Positions 1 to 5,670 are shown, counted from the stretch's first letter. The stretch: 5,963 bases of DNA from Syntrophomonadaceae bacterium (GCA_012512295.1 JAAZDI010000062.1:1-5963), one strand, 5' to 3'. Numbers and translations are program-made. Notes: a model not told the origin generated them from the letters alone.

Positions 1-422
1 AAGGTCTGCGTAGCGGGATGGTCAACCTCGAATACCTGAAGTTGCTCAGTTAATATCGGGTAGCGAAAGGCAAAGGTATCCAGCCCGGCCCCTAGGATTA
101 CATACTGCCGTATACCCTTACTGATTGCTTTTTTAAGATTATCTTCTGTATAGCGAGAACGGCTAAGAGTGGTGGCTGGACCAGTCATAGTGCGGATTAC
201 CCAGGCTAAAGCGGTTGCTTGATCAGGGCATAATGCAGCGCGTTCAGGCTCTTTTAATTGAAGCGATTTCACTAGGGCTTGTTCTATAATTGTTCGCCGT
301 TCTTGAGGAATAAAACTATAGGCTAGAAAGTCATCAAAGATCTTGGGGGTATCGTACATAGCATGGAAGGCTCGAATGTAGGCACTCATTATCGCTGTAA
401 GGCTGATCTGGTTTTCTTCCAT
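1..422 (-). CDS. Class I SAM-dependent methyltransferase, LCM/TIGR00027-like (N-terminal part, cut by window edge)
   Basis: Reading the minus strand from ATG at 422 gives 140 complete codons that run off the window at base 1, about half of a protein that is normally 270-300 residues. Predicted role: transfer of a methyl group from S-adenosylmethionine in the cytoplasm; the acceptor is unknown. Visible marks are the early IFDDFLA stretch (residues 28-34), SRSRYTED (87-94), the glycine-rich SAM loop VILGAGLDTFAFR (108-120) and the acidic end of the next strand, FEVDHP (131-136). This order and spacing fit the leucine-carboxyl-methyltransferase-like group often annotated as TIGR00027 or O-methyltransferase. 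The start is supported by an AGGAGA Shine-Dalgarno (complement of 430-435), 7 bases upstream, and by two upstream promoters. The catalytic and substrate-binding C-terminal half is not in the window, so the substrate cannot be guessed. Confidence 0.85.
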   Translation of the reverse strand, partial: MEENQISLTAIMSAYIRAFHAMYDTPKIFDDFLAYSFIPQERRTIIEQALVKSLQLKEPERAALCPDQATALAWVIRTMTGPATTLSRSRYTEDNLKKAISKGIRQYVILGAGLDTFAFRYPILTEQLQVFEVDHPATQT

Positions 423-480
423 TGATAATTCTCCTTTTTAAATAGTGCTTTTAATTCATAAGGCTACTATTCTAAAAAGA

Positions 481-508
481 AGTATATCAAATTTATTAGT
501 CAAGTCAA
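481..508 (-). promoter_or_regulatory. Second, downstream promoter for the methyltransferase gene
   Basis: On the minus strand TTGACT (complement of 503-508) and TATACT (complement of 481-486) are separated by 16 bases. This second sigma-A-like promoter sits about 40 bases nearer the gene than the first one. The two together suggest tandem initiation, or one functional promoter and one decoy in A/T-rich DNA. Confidence 0.5.
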
Positions 509-523
509 TATATCTAAAAAAAT

Positions 524-552
524 AATATAACACAAAAATAATTGTTTGTCAA
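524..552 (-). promoter_or_regulatory. Strong sigma-A-type promoter for the methyltransferase gene
   Basis: On the minus strand a perfect TTGACA (complement of 547-552) is followed after exactly 17 bases by TATATT (complement of 524-529). This is close to the ideal housekeeping promoter. It lies about 100 bases upstream of the methyltransferase start, leaving a leader of roughly 95 bases. Confidence 0.7.
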
Positions 553-574
553 TACCAGAGAGCGATTTTCAAAT
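546..574 (+). promoter_or_regulatory. Possible promoter for the VOC gene, overlapping the divergent -35 box
   Basis: TTGTCA (546-551) and TCAAAT (569-574) are 17 bases apart on the plus strand and point towards the VOC gene. The -10 matches only four of six consensus bases, so this is a weak call. The -35 overlaps the -35 of the opposite promoter, so the two could not be occupied together. Confidence 0.3.
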
Positions 575-674
575 AGAAATGATTGTGTAAACCAAGCAAA
601 AAACTGTTACAGCGGAGCCTGATATGAACCTAATCCTAAGAGATTATGAGCATTACACGAAAAGAGGTATGATC

Positions 675-1045
675 ATGAGTCTTGGTGCATTTTCGATTAG
701 TTTAGCGGTTAAAGATATTAAGGCATCTGTTGCCTTCTATGAAAAACTAAGATTCACTCCTTTCGGAGGAAATATAGAACAAAACTGGCTGATTATGAAA
801 AATGATGATTGTATCATTGGTTTATTTCAGGGAATGTTTGAAAAAAACACCCTGACGTTCAATCCTGGATGGAACAGTAATGCAGAAGAAATCAATCCGT
901 TTGAAGATGTTCGAGTGCTGCAAGAAAGATTTCGCGATAATGGAATAGAGATTGTTGAAGAAGTCGATATTCAACGGATGGACCAGGATATTTCGTAATT
1001 ATTGATCCGGATGGAAATCCAATCCTTTTTGACCAACATCGTTAA
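675..1045 (+). pseudogene. VOC-family (glyoxalase/bleomycin-resistance fold) protein, frameshifted near the 3' end
   Basis: The main frame begins GAFSISLAVKDIKAS.. (after MSL) and includes NWLIMKNDDCIIGLFQGMF, a typical N-terminal part of a small VOC protein. The frame breaks near 966-978 and stops at 996-998. The expected family ending (GPGYFVIIDPDGNP then ILFDQHR) continues from 980 in another frame to a TAA at 1043-1045. Restoring one base around 966-970 would join them as ..VD-D-STDGPGYF.., giving about 123 residues, the normal length. I chose ATG 675 because AAAGAGG (661-667) lies 7 bases before it and the fold starts there; an in-frame ATG at 624 would add 17 non-conserved residues. Family members bind metals or small ligands, but no substrate can be assigned. 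It is either a recent pseudogene or a sequencing error. Confidence 0.8.
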
Positions 1046-1046
1046 A

Positions 1047-1217
1047 AATTTGTTGATAGGGAGTTACCCTTACGCTCATAAGCTTTACCGTCCGGTGAGG
1101 GCTTTGGAGGAAGAATACCGAATGCTACCAGTGAAAAACTATGCTGTCTTTTATGTTGTTCGAGAGCAGGATAAAGTTATTGAATGCTATCGTATAACTC
1201 AAAAACACAAGAAATGA
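1047..1217 (+). pseudogene. RelE/ParE-family toxin, C-terminal remnant
   Basis: The reading frame after the VOC stop encodes PYAHKLYRPVRALEEEYRML followed by PVKNYAVFYVV and DKVIECYRI. This is the C-terminal half of a RelE/ParE-type toxin, whose hallmark is Y-R-x-L-P-V-K-N-Y followed by an FYVV strand. Only about 56 residues remain, against roughly 100 in intact toxins; the N-terminal helices are missing. No antitoxin gene is next to it. The frame stays open upstream to ATG 1002, but there it only overlaps the VOC gene and should not be a real start. The tail is also irregular: after CYRI it reads TQKHKK, whereas an alternative frame from 1201 gives KNTRNE and a stop at 1219-1221, closer to the usual ending, so a small deletion near 1197-1200 is likely. 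Functional toxin is not expected. Confidence 0.7.
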
Positions 1218-1229
1218 GTGAATTCACTC
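1216..1229. repeat. Perfect 14-base palindrome
   Basis: GAGTGAATTCACTC is its own reverse complement. It overlaps the last two bases of the toxin remnant's stop codon and lies just upstream of the terminator stem. Having no loop, it looks more like a protein-binding site than an RNA hairpin, but no regulator can be named. Confidence 0.5.
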
Positions 1230-1236
1230 TCCAGCT

Positions 1237-1275
1237 TCCTATGTTAGTATTATTCACTAACATAGGATTTTATTT
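1237..1275 (+). terminator. Rho-independent terminator after the VOC/toxin remnants
   Basis: The arms TCCTATGTTAGT (1237-1248) and ACTAACATAGGA (1256-1267) form a perfect 12-bp stem around a 7-base loop. They are followed by a T-rich tail (1268-1275, TTTTATTTTG region). The polarity fits the plus strand, and the minus strand has no T-tract. It probably ended the original VOC or toxin transcript. Confidence 0.8.
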
Positions 1276-1329
1276 TGAAACGGGATCTTATAAAGCACAA
1301 ATGATTTGTTGACTTCGATAAATTTTCAT

Positions 1330-1350
1330 TACCGCGAACTAAGTTCGGTA
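1330..1350. repeat. Inverted repeat with bulge downstream of the EFR1-like gene
   Basis: CGAACT-A-AGTTCG forms an inverted repeat within TACCG...CGGTA, giving a bulged hairpin. It lies about 65 bases past the stop of the minus-strand redox gene. There is no clean T-run on that strand after it, so it is a poor intrinsic terminator; it could be an operator-like dyad or a 3' RNA structure. Confidence 0.35.
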
Positions 1351-1414
1351 TTCCTGTTGCGTGGCGTCAGTTTTGTTGCTATCAGTACCGGCCTACCGTT
1401 GTTCTTTAGATTGT

Positions 1415-2491
1415 TTAATCTATGTTCTCTTTTTCCTGCAAATCTTTCAATTTTGTTCTAGGTTCGTGATAACGTCGGTAGTAGTGAGTGAGGGTTGAGT
1501 AGGTAAAAAGCTTATTAATTAAGGGAACCCGAATGAGCCAATTGAATAGGTGGTAGGCAAGATAGACTGACAGTAAAAAATAAGCGTAGTTGATAATAGC
1601 TCCAGGCCAGTAGTTGATGACCATGTACATGCCGGGAACAAGCTCAGTGAGCCATTTAAGTAAATAATAACTAACGGGGACAGAGGTTAAGAACCCTAGC
1701 AGCCAAGCAAAGGGTTGACTGGCTTCAATAGCTCTCTGGGGGCAGAACCCCATGCAGCGCATGCAGCTTTCGCAGGCGAAACTCCAAAAGGGACGCTTAT
1801 TTTGTTCGCCCCGGAGAGTGAGCGAGCGAGTGGGGCAATATTTGACGCAGAGACCGCAGCCGTTGCACTTCTCTGAGGCAAAGAAGATTTTGGCCAAGTA
1901 GAAACGACCATATATGAGGTAGCCAAAGGAAACGGGAATGAGAGCGAGACCCAATAGTAACGGGATGAATCCACCTAGCTTTCTCCTGCCAGCCAACAGT
2001 TCCTTGAACCAGGCAGTGGTTTTGTTTCGGGCACGCTCGATAATGGCGGTTACGTTGATCGGGTGTAGGCCCCAGTGGAGGGCCATCCAGTTCGATGGCA
2101 TGTCTATAGCCTGTACTCCCTGTAGAGTATAACCCTTTAGAAGAAGTATAAGTGCTATAAGGTATCCAGCGGTGCCTTCCATACCGGGCAGGAAACCAAT
2201 AATTTTTGTACCGGCTCGGGTAGGGGTAACAAAAGCGTGCGTTTTACTGCGGCGAGGAAGCCTCAGAGCAAAATAAATGACATACCAAGGGGCGGTGAAG
2301 CCATGGGTGGGAAAGATTAGGCCAAGAAGGTTTTCCGGTCCTTTCTCTATTTCTTCGGTCGGTCGGGCACTGTTGATGGAGGTGACGTGGGTGTCTATCT
2401 CTTGGGCGACCGCAATTTCTCTCATCCAGGAGGCGACGCGATAGGAGTTGCCGGTACCAGTAAAGTAGTAGATGGTCACTTTTTTGTACAT
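1415..2491 (-). CDS. EFR1-type membrane protein: flavodoxin domain fused to 2[4Fe-4S] ferredoxin
   Basis: A 358-residue electron-transfer protein. Residues 1-165 are flavodoxin-like: the FMN phosphate loop reads YYFTGTGNS (8-16) and later strands contain IFPTHGF (59-65) and TPTRAGTKIIGF (89-100). A hydrophobic segment follows (about 174-196). Then come two complete [4Fe-4S] motifs, CNGCGLCVKYCP (C209, C212, C215, C219) and CESCMRCMGFCP (C240, C243, C246, C250). Two more hydrophobic segments lie at about 261-280 and 298-322, and the tail is charged. This combination matches proteins annotated 'EFR1 family ferrodoxin', usually soluble and near 260 residues; the membrane spans and extra length are unusual. 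Likely role: moving electrons between FMN and iron-sulfur clusters at the inner face of the membrane; the partner is unknown. ATG 2491 is supported by an AAAGGTGGG ribosome site about 8-10 bases upstream. It appears monocistronic. Confidence 0.85.
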   Translation of the reverse strand: MYKKVTIYYFTGTGNSYRVASWMREIAVAQEIDTHVTSINSARPTEEIEKGPENLLGLIFPTHGFTAPWYVIYFALRLPRRSKTHAFVTPTRAGTKIIGFLPGMEGTAGYLIALILLLKGYTLQGVQAIDMPSNWMALHWGLHPINVTAIIERARNKTTAWFKELLAGRRKLGGFIPLLLGLALIPVSFGYLIYGRFYLAKIFFASEKCNGCGLCVKYCPTRSLTLRGEQNKRPFWSFACESCMRCMGFCPQRAIEASQPFAWLLGFLTSVPVSYYLLKWLTELVPGMYMVINYWPGAIINYAYFLLSVYLAYHLFNWLIRVPLINKLFTYSTLTHYYRRYHEPRTKLKDLQEKENID

Positions 2492-2812
2492 TGTTACTGC
2501 CCCACCTTTTGACCTCTTTTCAGGTTAATTAATACTTGCGCATTCTACCAGTCTGGGAAGATACGTTATTAAATATTGTCGTTTGGTTATTGTACAATTG
2601 GCCAAGGTTATTTTTAAATCTAGAGTTTAACTCTATAGTACAATATAGGTTTCCCGATTTGAAACAGGAAAACTCTTTTTACTAAAACAGGATCTGGTAG
2701 AAAATAAATAAGTGTCCTTTCTGTAACCCAAGTGGATTTACTATGGTGGGGAATATGGACGAATCATTTAAATGGATTGACCACTCTCTTTACGGTGAAA
2801 GGGGCGTTACTT
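2492..2812. other. Intergenic region between the EFR1-like and yigZ genes (320 bases)
   Basis: The region is A/T-rich. It holds a palindrome at 2621-2635, two copies of GTACAAT (2592-2598 and 2638-2644), a CATTTAAATG palindrome (2765-2774) and a short plus-strand ORF (2743-2823). A weak minus-strand promoter for the EFR1-like gene can be drawn: TTGTAC (complement of 2592-2597), an 18-base gap, and TTTAAT (complement of 2568-2573). Its -35 is poor. No convincing terminator for yigZ was found. Confidence 0.4.
2621..2635. repeat. Palindrome TAGAGTT-T-AACTCTA
   Basis: A perfect 7-bp inverted repeat around a single base, about 130 bases upstream of the EFR1-like start. A second dyad, CTATA-GTACAA-TATAG, overlaps its right end (2632-2647). 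The near-absent loop suggests a dimeric regulator site rather than a terminator. The regulator is unknown. Confidence 0.4.
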
Positions 2813-2823
2813 TCAATTCATAA
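2743..2823 (+). CDS. Very short possible ORF (26 aa), doubtful
   Basis: ATG 2743 to TAA 2823 encodes 26 residues containing NMDESFKWIDHSLYGERG. The frame is open back to 2701 and would add KCPFCNPSGFT, a CxxC zinc-ribbon-like start, but there is no ATG, GTG or TTG in that upstream part. The ribosome site is weak (AGTGGA, 2731-2736). The 3' end overlaps the end of yigZ by 11 bases on the opposite strand. It may be the tail of a degraded gene or chance. I do not recognise it. Confidence 0.2.
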   Translation: MVGNMDESFKWIDHSLYGERGVTFNS

Positions 2824-3433
2824 AATCCTGCTGTAGGTATTCAACATGTGCGGTCCTGGTTGTAATATCATCTAGCACTTTTAACAGCCGGCTAAGCTTG
2901 TCTACGGCTATCCAAGCCTCTATTATCACCCGATCGGCAAAATTAGTATTCACTATCTGTTTTAAAAGAGGCAGGCACTTGTTTTGGAAATTACCATAAT
3001 AACAGTAATCCACCGTAATTCTAAGCTGCCAGGAATATTCCATAGTTATGATCTCGGCTTGATCTAGGCTTTGGATGACTGCCCCGGAGTAGGCCCTGAC
3101 TAGCCCACCTGTACCCAGCAGGGTTCCACCAAAATATCTGACTACCACGGCCAGGATGTTCACGATATCTTGCCGCTTGAGCACATTGAGCATGGGGACA
3201 CCAGCGGTACCGTTGGGTTCCCCATCATCACTATATTTCTCAATGACATTGCCGTCGTTTCTAATTCGATAGGCATAGCAATAATGGTTTGCCCCGGGAT
3301 ACTGCTTGCGGACATTAGCAATTACTTTTTCGACTTGATTAGTGTCAGTAACGGGGTTCAGCATACAAATGAATCGGGATTTCTTCTCAATTATTTCGGT
3401 TACTATGTTGGTTTTAATCGTTTTGTATAACAT
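2813..3433 (-). CDS. yigZ: YigZ/IMPACT family protein (UPF0029)
   Basis: This is a 206-residue protein of normal family length. The N-terminal IMPACT (UPF0029) domain carries the hallmark YSDDGEPNGTAGVPMLNVL (residues 67-85) and VVVRYFGGTLLGTGGLVRAY (96-115), an almost ideal family signature. Residues from about 135 to the end match the ferredoxin-fold DUF1949 domain. Eukaryotic IMPACT regulates the GCN2 kinase in translation control; the bacterial role is not settled, with suggestions of ribosome or translation-linked function, so no reaction is assigned. ATG 3433 follows TGAGGT (complement of 3442-3447) at 8 bases, and MLYKTIK..EIIEKKSRFI is the usual beginning. It has its own upstream region and stands alone. 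The symbol follows the E. coli homologue; Bacillus calls its family member YvyE. Confidence 0.92.
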   Translation of the reverse strand: MLYKTIKTNIVTEIIEKKSRFICMLNPVTDTNQVEKVIANVRKQYPGANHYCYAYRIRNDGNVIEKYSDDGEPNGTAGVPMLNVLKRQDIVNILAVVVRYFGGTLLGTGGLVRAYSGAVIQSLDQAEIITMEYSWQLRITVDYCYYGNFQNKCLPLLKQIVNTNFADRVIIEAWIAVDKLSRLLKVLDDITTRTAHVEYLQQDFMN

Positions 3434-3723
3434 GATTAACTACCTCAGGCAATTTCCAACTCTGCCCAACTCTGGCGGATGGTTACTCATTGGCTCGGGG
3501 CCAATACGGATAATCATCATCGTATTCCGGTTATCATTTAGTTTTATGTACTTATCTACATATCTACACTCTACACTTCCCAAGGCTTTCCTCTTCGCCT
3601 AACTTAGCCCCTTCACCACTAGATCATATTAATGGTCAATTACTCAAAGCAGTTTATTCCGGTACGCGCCTATCCAAGGCAACGGATGTCCTATGAAATT
3701 ATCGATGACTAGGAAGGGACTAA
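3434..3723. other. Intergenic region between yigZ and the short ORF at 3724
   Basis: No gene is supported here; a 26-codon frame at 3632-3712 has no ribosome site. The yigZ-proximal part is rich in small repeats: CCAACTCTG twice in tandem (3456-3464, 3466-3474), ATTGGC/GCCAAT (3489-3494, 3500-3505), AATACG/CGTATT (3503-3508, 3521-3526), GATAA/TTATC (3509-3513, 3531-3535) and TCTACA three times (3555, 3563, 3570). These could be operator half-sites for yigZ. I could not pick a convincing promoter for it. Confidence 0.4.
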
Positions 3724-3813
3724 ATGATTTCTGAAGAGAGCACATACAATAAAGGAAAGCGTCCCTATGGCTGTTTATATTTTGCAAAGGCTAAGCAGAT
3801 TGAGATAAAATAG
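3724..3813 (+). CDS. Short ORF (29 aa) with good ribosome binding site, upstream of the NTase-like gene
   Basis: ATG 3724 to TAG 3813 encodes 29 residues with a basic, aromatic middle (KGKRPYGCLYFAKAKQIEIK). AGGAAGG (3711-3717) sits 6 bases before the ATG, a better ribosome site than that of the following large gene, and the gap to that gene is 50 bases. It could be a leader peptide, a real small protein co-transcribed with the NTase-like gene, or the tail of a lost gene. I do not recognise the sequence, and it has no signal peptide or membrane helix. Confidence 0.35.
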   Translation: MISEESTYNKGKRPYGCLYFAKAKQIEIK

Positions 3814-3863
3814 AACTATTAGAAGGAACAAGCCACAATCTGTATCGGAGCTGTGATAAATTG

Positions 3864-4763
3864 ATGGATAGGCTTATTGGGCTGCTTGATAACCAGGGCC
3901 CTTTAACTGGAAAAGAGCTTCTGGAAAAAACAAGAATGGATAAGTTTTTCTTATGGAAAATCTGCAACACCTGTGAAAAAATAATCACAAAAATAATTGG
4001 CCAGAGATACTTAAGGCTGGATAAGCATGTGGAAGGATATGCCCGGCTTTCGCCTTCAATATTGAGGGAATTCTATAGTTATACTGTAATTGGTACTGAG
4101 AAACACTATCAAAAAATCTTAGCCAAGGCAGAAACCCTGCAGCAGGATATAAAAGAAATAAGCAGAAGAAAATTCGAACTCGCCCAGGAGGTAATCAAAC
4201 AAATTGTTGAATCCCAAGAAGATCCCACAATTTTCAAAACCGGGGCATCTTTCCTGATTGCCGGCGATGTAGTGTATGAAATGGCCCATTTGGAGCCCAG
4301 ACCCGAATCATCTACCGGAGAACTAGTTAAAGGGTCCGATCTTGATATTGTTGTAGTTACTCAGGGTTTGCGAAACAACACTATTAAACATCTTGATTTA
4401 TCGATATATAAACAGAAGAATATTCTGCGAAAAAACCCTAGTTATAATGAAGAGATCGATTATATCATCAAAGATATTTCCAGAGTAGAAAGTCAACTAG
4501 AATTCGATAGTTTTGAATCCATGGTCGCTGCTAAAATTCTCTATGAAGGCCAATACCTTTATGGAAATTACGCTCTTTTTCAGAAAATCAAAAATATGCT
4601 AGCCGCTAAAGGCATACCAAAGAAAATAGCGGCCTTGGAAGAAAAGGCATTAATTAACAGAAACAAGGCCCGATTCTCACTATTAAACAATGAGGGCTCG
4701 CTATTGGAAGAAGAAAATATGAAGCTGTTTTATACCCGGGAAGAAAAAGAAGAATTTTTTTAA
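3864..4763 (+). CDS. Nucleotidyltransferase-like protein with N-terminal winged-helix-like region
   Basis: A 299-residue protein from ATG 3864. Residues 1-70 resemble a winged helix: LTGKELLEKTRMDKFFLWKI, then a strand-rich wing with GQRYLRLDKHVEGYARLSPS. A charged helical linker follows (about 78-118). The core has AGDVVYEMAH (133-142) and, about 23 residues on, GSDLDIVVV (157-165), which fits a nucleotidyltransferase D-x-D pair (D159, D161). EEIDYII supplies a possible third acid (D199), and KILYEGQYLYG (224-234) resembles the helix after the catalytic domain in MNT-type proteins. The usual G-S before the insertion is G-D here. It may transfer a nucleotide to a protein, RNA or small molecule; the substrate is unknown. 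GGAG (3847-3850) is 13 bases before ATG, or 10 before an in-frame TTG at 3861, so the true start may be one codon earlier. Its stop interlocks with that of nagB. Confidence 0.7.
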   Translation: MDRLIGLLDNQGPLTGKELLEKTRMDKFFLWKICNTCEKIITKIIGQRYLRLDKHVEGYARLSPSILREFYSYTVIGTEKHYQKILAKAETLQQDIKEISRRKFELAQEVIKQIVESQEDPTIFKTGASFLIAGDVVYEMAHLEPRPESSTGELVKGSDLDIVVVTQGLRNNTIKHLDLSIYKQKNILRKNPSYNEEIDYIIKDISRVESQLEFDSFESMVAAKILYEGQYLYGNYALFQKIKNMLAAKGIPKKIAALEEKALINRNKARFSLLNNEGSLLEEENMKLFYTREEKEEFF

Positions 4764-5587
4764 GCTATACTATCTAAGCCATAATCACGTTTTAGTTTTT
4801 CTACATGCATATAGTGTTCTAAGTTTTTAAGTTTGGATGCAGCCTCTTTGTCAAGCACAACAGTAATCCCACCGCTGTGAAGTTGGATTGCCGAAGCAGT
4901 TATTTGAGAAGTTATAGGACCTTCAATACATTGGGCAACAACTTCGGCCTTCTTTAATCCATTCGCTATCATTAGGATGTTTTTTGCTTCAAGAATTGTT
5001 CCAATCCCCATCGTTATGGCAAAGTGGGGCATCTGACTTCTTTCAATACCAGCTTTTTTATAGAAACTCTCGTAATTGTCATCAAGTGTATCTTTCGTTA
5101 GAGCGTGAATTCTGGTTCTGGTTGCAAGTGAGGAGCCGGGTTCATTAAAAGCCCAATGACCGTCCCTTCCGATTCCTAAAAGTTGTAAATCAATTCCCCC
5201 TGCTTTTTTTATTTGTTCTTCATACCATTGACAAAATTTATTCGGTTCCTTGGTGAGGCCATCAGGGATATAGATATTTTCTTTTTTTATATTAACATGT
5301 TTAAAAAGTTCCTCATGCATGAATCTAGCGTAGCTTTGATCCAGGTCATAGGGTTTACTCAGATCGATTCCCACACCAAGATATTCATCAAGGTTGAAAG
5401 TCTTAACTTGTGAAAAGTCGAGTCCTTCTTCTTTATGTAGTCTTATAAGTTCCCGATAGGCGCCTATTTGTGTGCTTCCAGTTGCTAATCCAAGTACACA
5501 ATCTGGCTTGGCTTTGATAAAGTTAGCAATAATTTGGGCGGCATATTTACTCATTTGTTCGTAATTTTCTTTAATAATAATATTCAT
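4760..5587 (-). CDS. nagB: Glucosamine-6-phosphate deaminase
   Basis: Converts glucosamine-6-phosphate to fructose-6-phosphate and ammonia in the cytoplasm, the step that feeds amino sugars into glycolysis. The 275-residue length is typical of the short bacterial enzyme. Visible motifs: phosphate loop GLATGST (33-39), FNLDEYLG (64-71) with the proton-abstracting D67, GIGRDGHWAFNEPGSS (138-153) with D142, H144 and E149 (E. coli D141, H143, E148), and TMGIGTILEA (192-201). All catalytic residues are present. The frame is open to a TTG at 5602, but I chose ATG 5587 because the GAGGGG ribosome site (complement of 5592-5597) lies between the two. No nagA or sugar transporter is adjacent in this window, so it stands alone. 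Its last four bases overlap the end of the NTase-like gene. Confidence 0.95.
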   Translation of the reverse strand: MNIIIKENYEQMSKYAAQIIANFIKAKPDCVLGLATGSTQIGAYRELIRLHKEEGLDFSQVKTFNLDEYLGVGIDLSKPYDLDQSYARFMHEELFKHVNIKKENIYIPDGLTKEPNKFCQWYEEQIKKAGGIDLQLLGIGRDGHWAFNEPGSSLATRTRIHALTKDTLDDNYESFYKKAGIERSQMPHFAITMGIGTILEAKNILMIANGLKKAEVVAQCIEGPITSQITASAIQLHSGGITVVLDKEAASKLKNLEHYMHVEKLKRDYGLDSIA

Positions 5588-5636
5588 TTTTCCCCTCGCC
5601 AATTAATTTTAATTTAGTTATTTCTATTAAGTAAAA

Positions 5637-5666
5637 ATTGCAATAATCTTAGGCAAATCCTGTCAA
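5637..5666 (-). promoter_or_regulatory. Possible nagB promoter
   Basis: On the minus strand TTGACA (complement of 5661-5666) is followed after 18 bases by TGCAAT (complement of 5637-5642), which matches four of six -10 bases. It lies about 50 bases before the nagB start. A small inverted repeat, GTCTT-GATTA-AAGAC (5671-5685), sits just upstream of the -35 and could be an operator. The -35 is perfect but the -10 is weak. Confidence 0.4.
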
Positions 5667-5670
5667 TGGA

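Noticed and set aside
1002..1064. ATG 1002 as the start of an intact 71-residue toxin
   Set aside because: The first ~20 codons overlap the conserved VOC ending in another frame and do not resemble a RelE/ParE N-terminus; homology begins near 1065.
1696..2132. Open frames on either strand inside the EFR1-like gene
   Set aside because: They lie within a strongly supported coding region with intact cluster motifs, and neither has a recognisable product.
3170..3602. Plus-strand open frames over yigZ and its upstream region
   Set aside because: They are shadows of a highly conserved gene or low-complexity hydrophobic translations without ribosome sites.
3632..3712. 26-codon ORF upstream of the small ORF at 3724
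   Set aside because: No ribosome binding site and no recognisable sequence; it lies in a different frame from the following ORF.
5585..5602. TTG 5602 as the nagB start
   Set aside because: The GAGGGG ribosome site would fall inside the coding region, and ATG 5587 gives the usual beginning and length.
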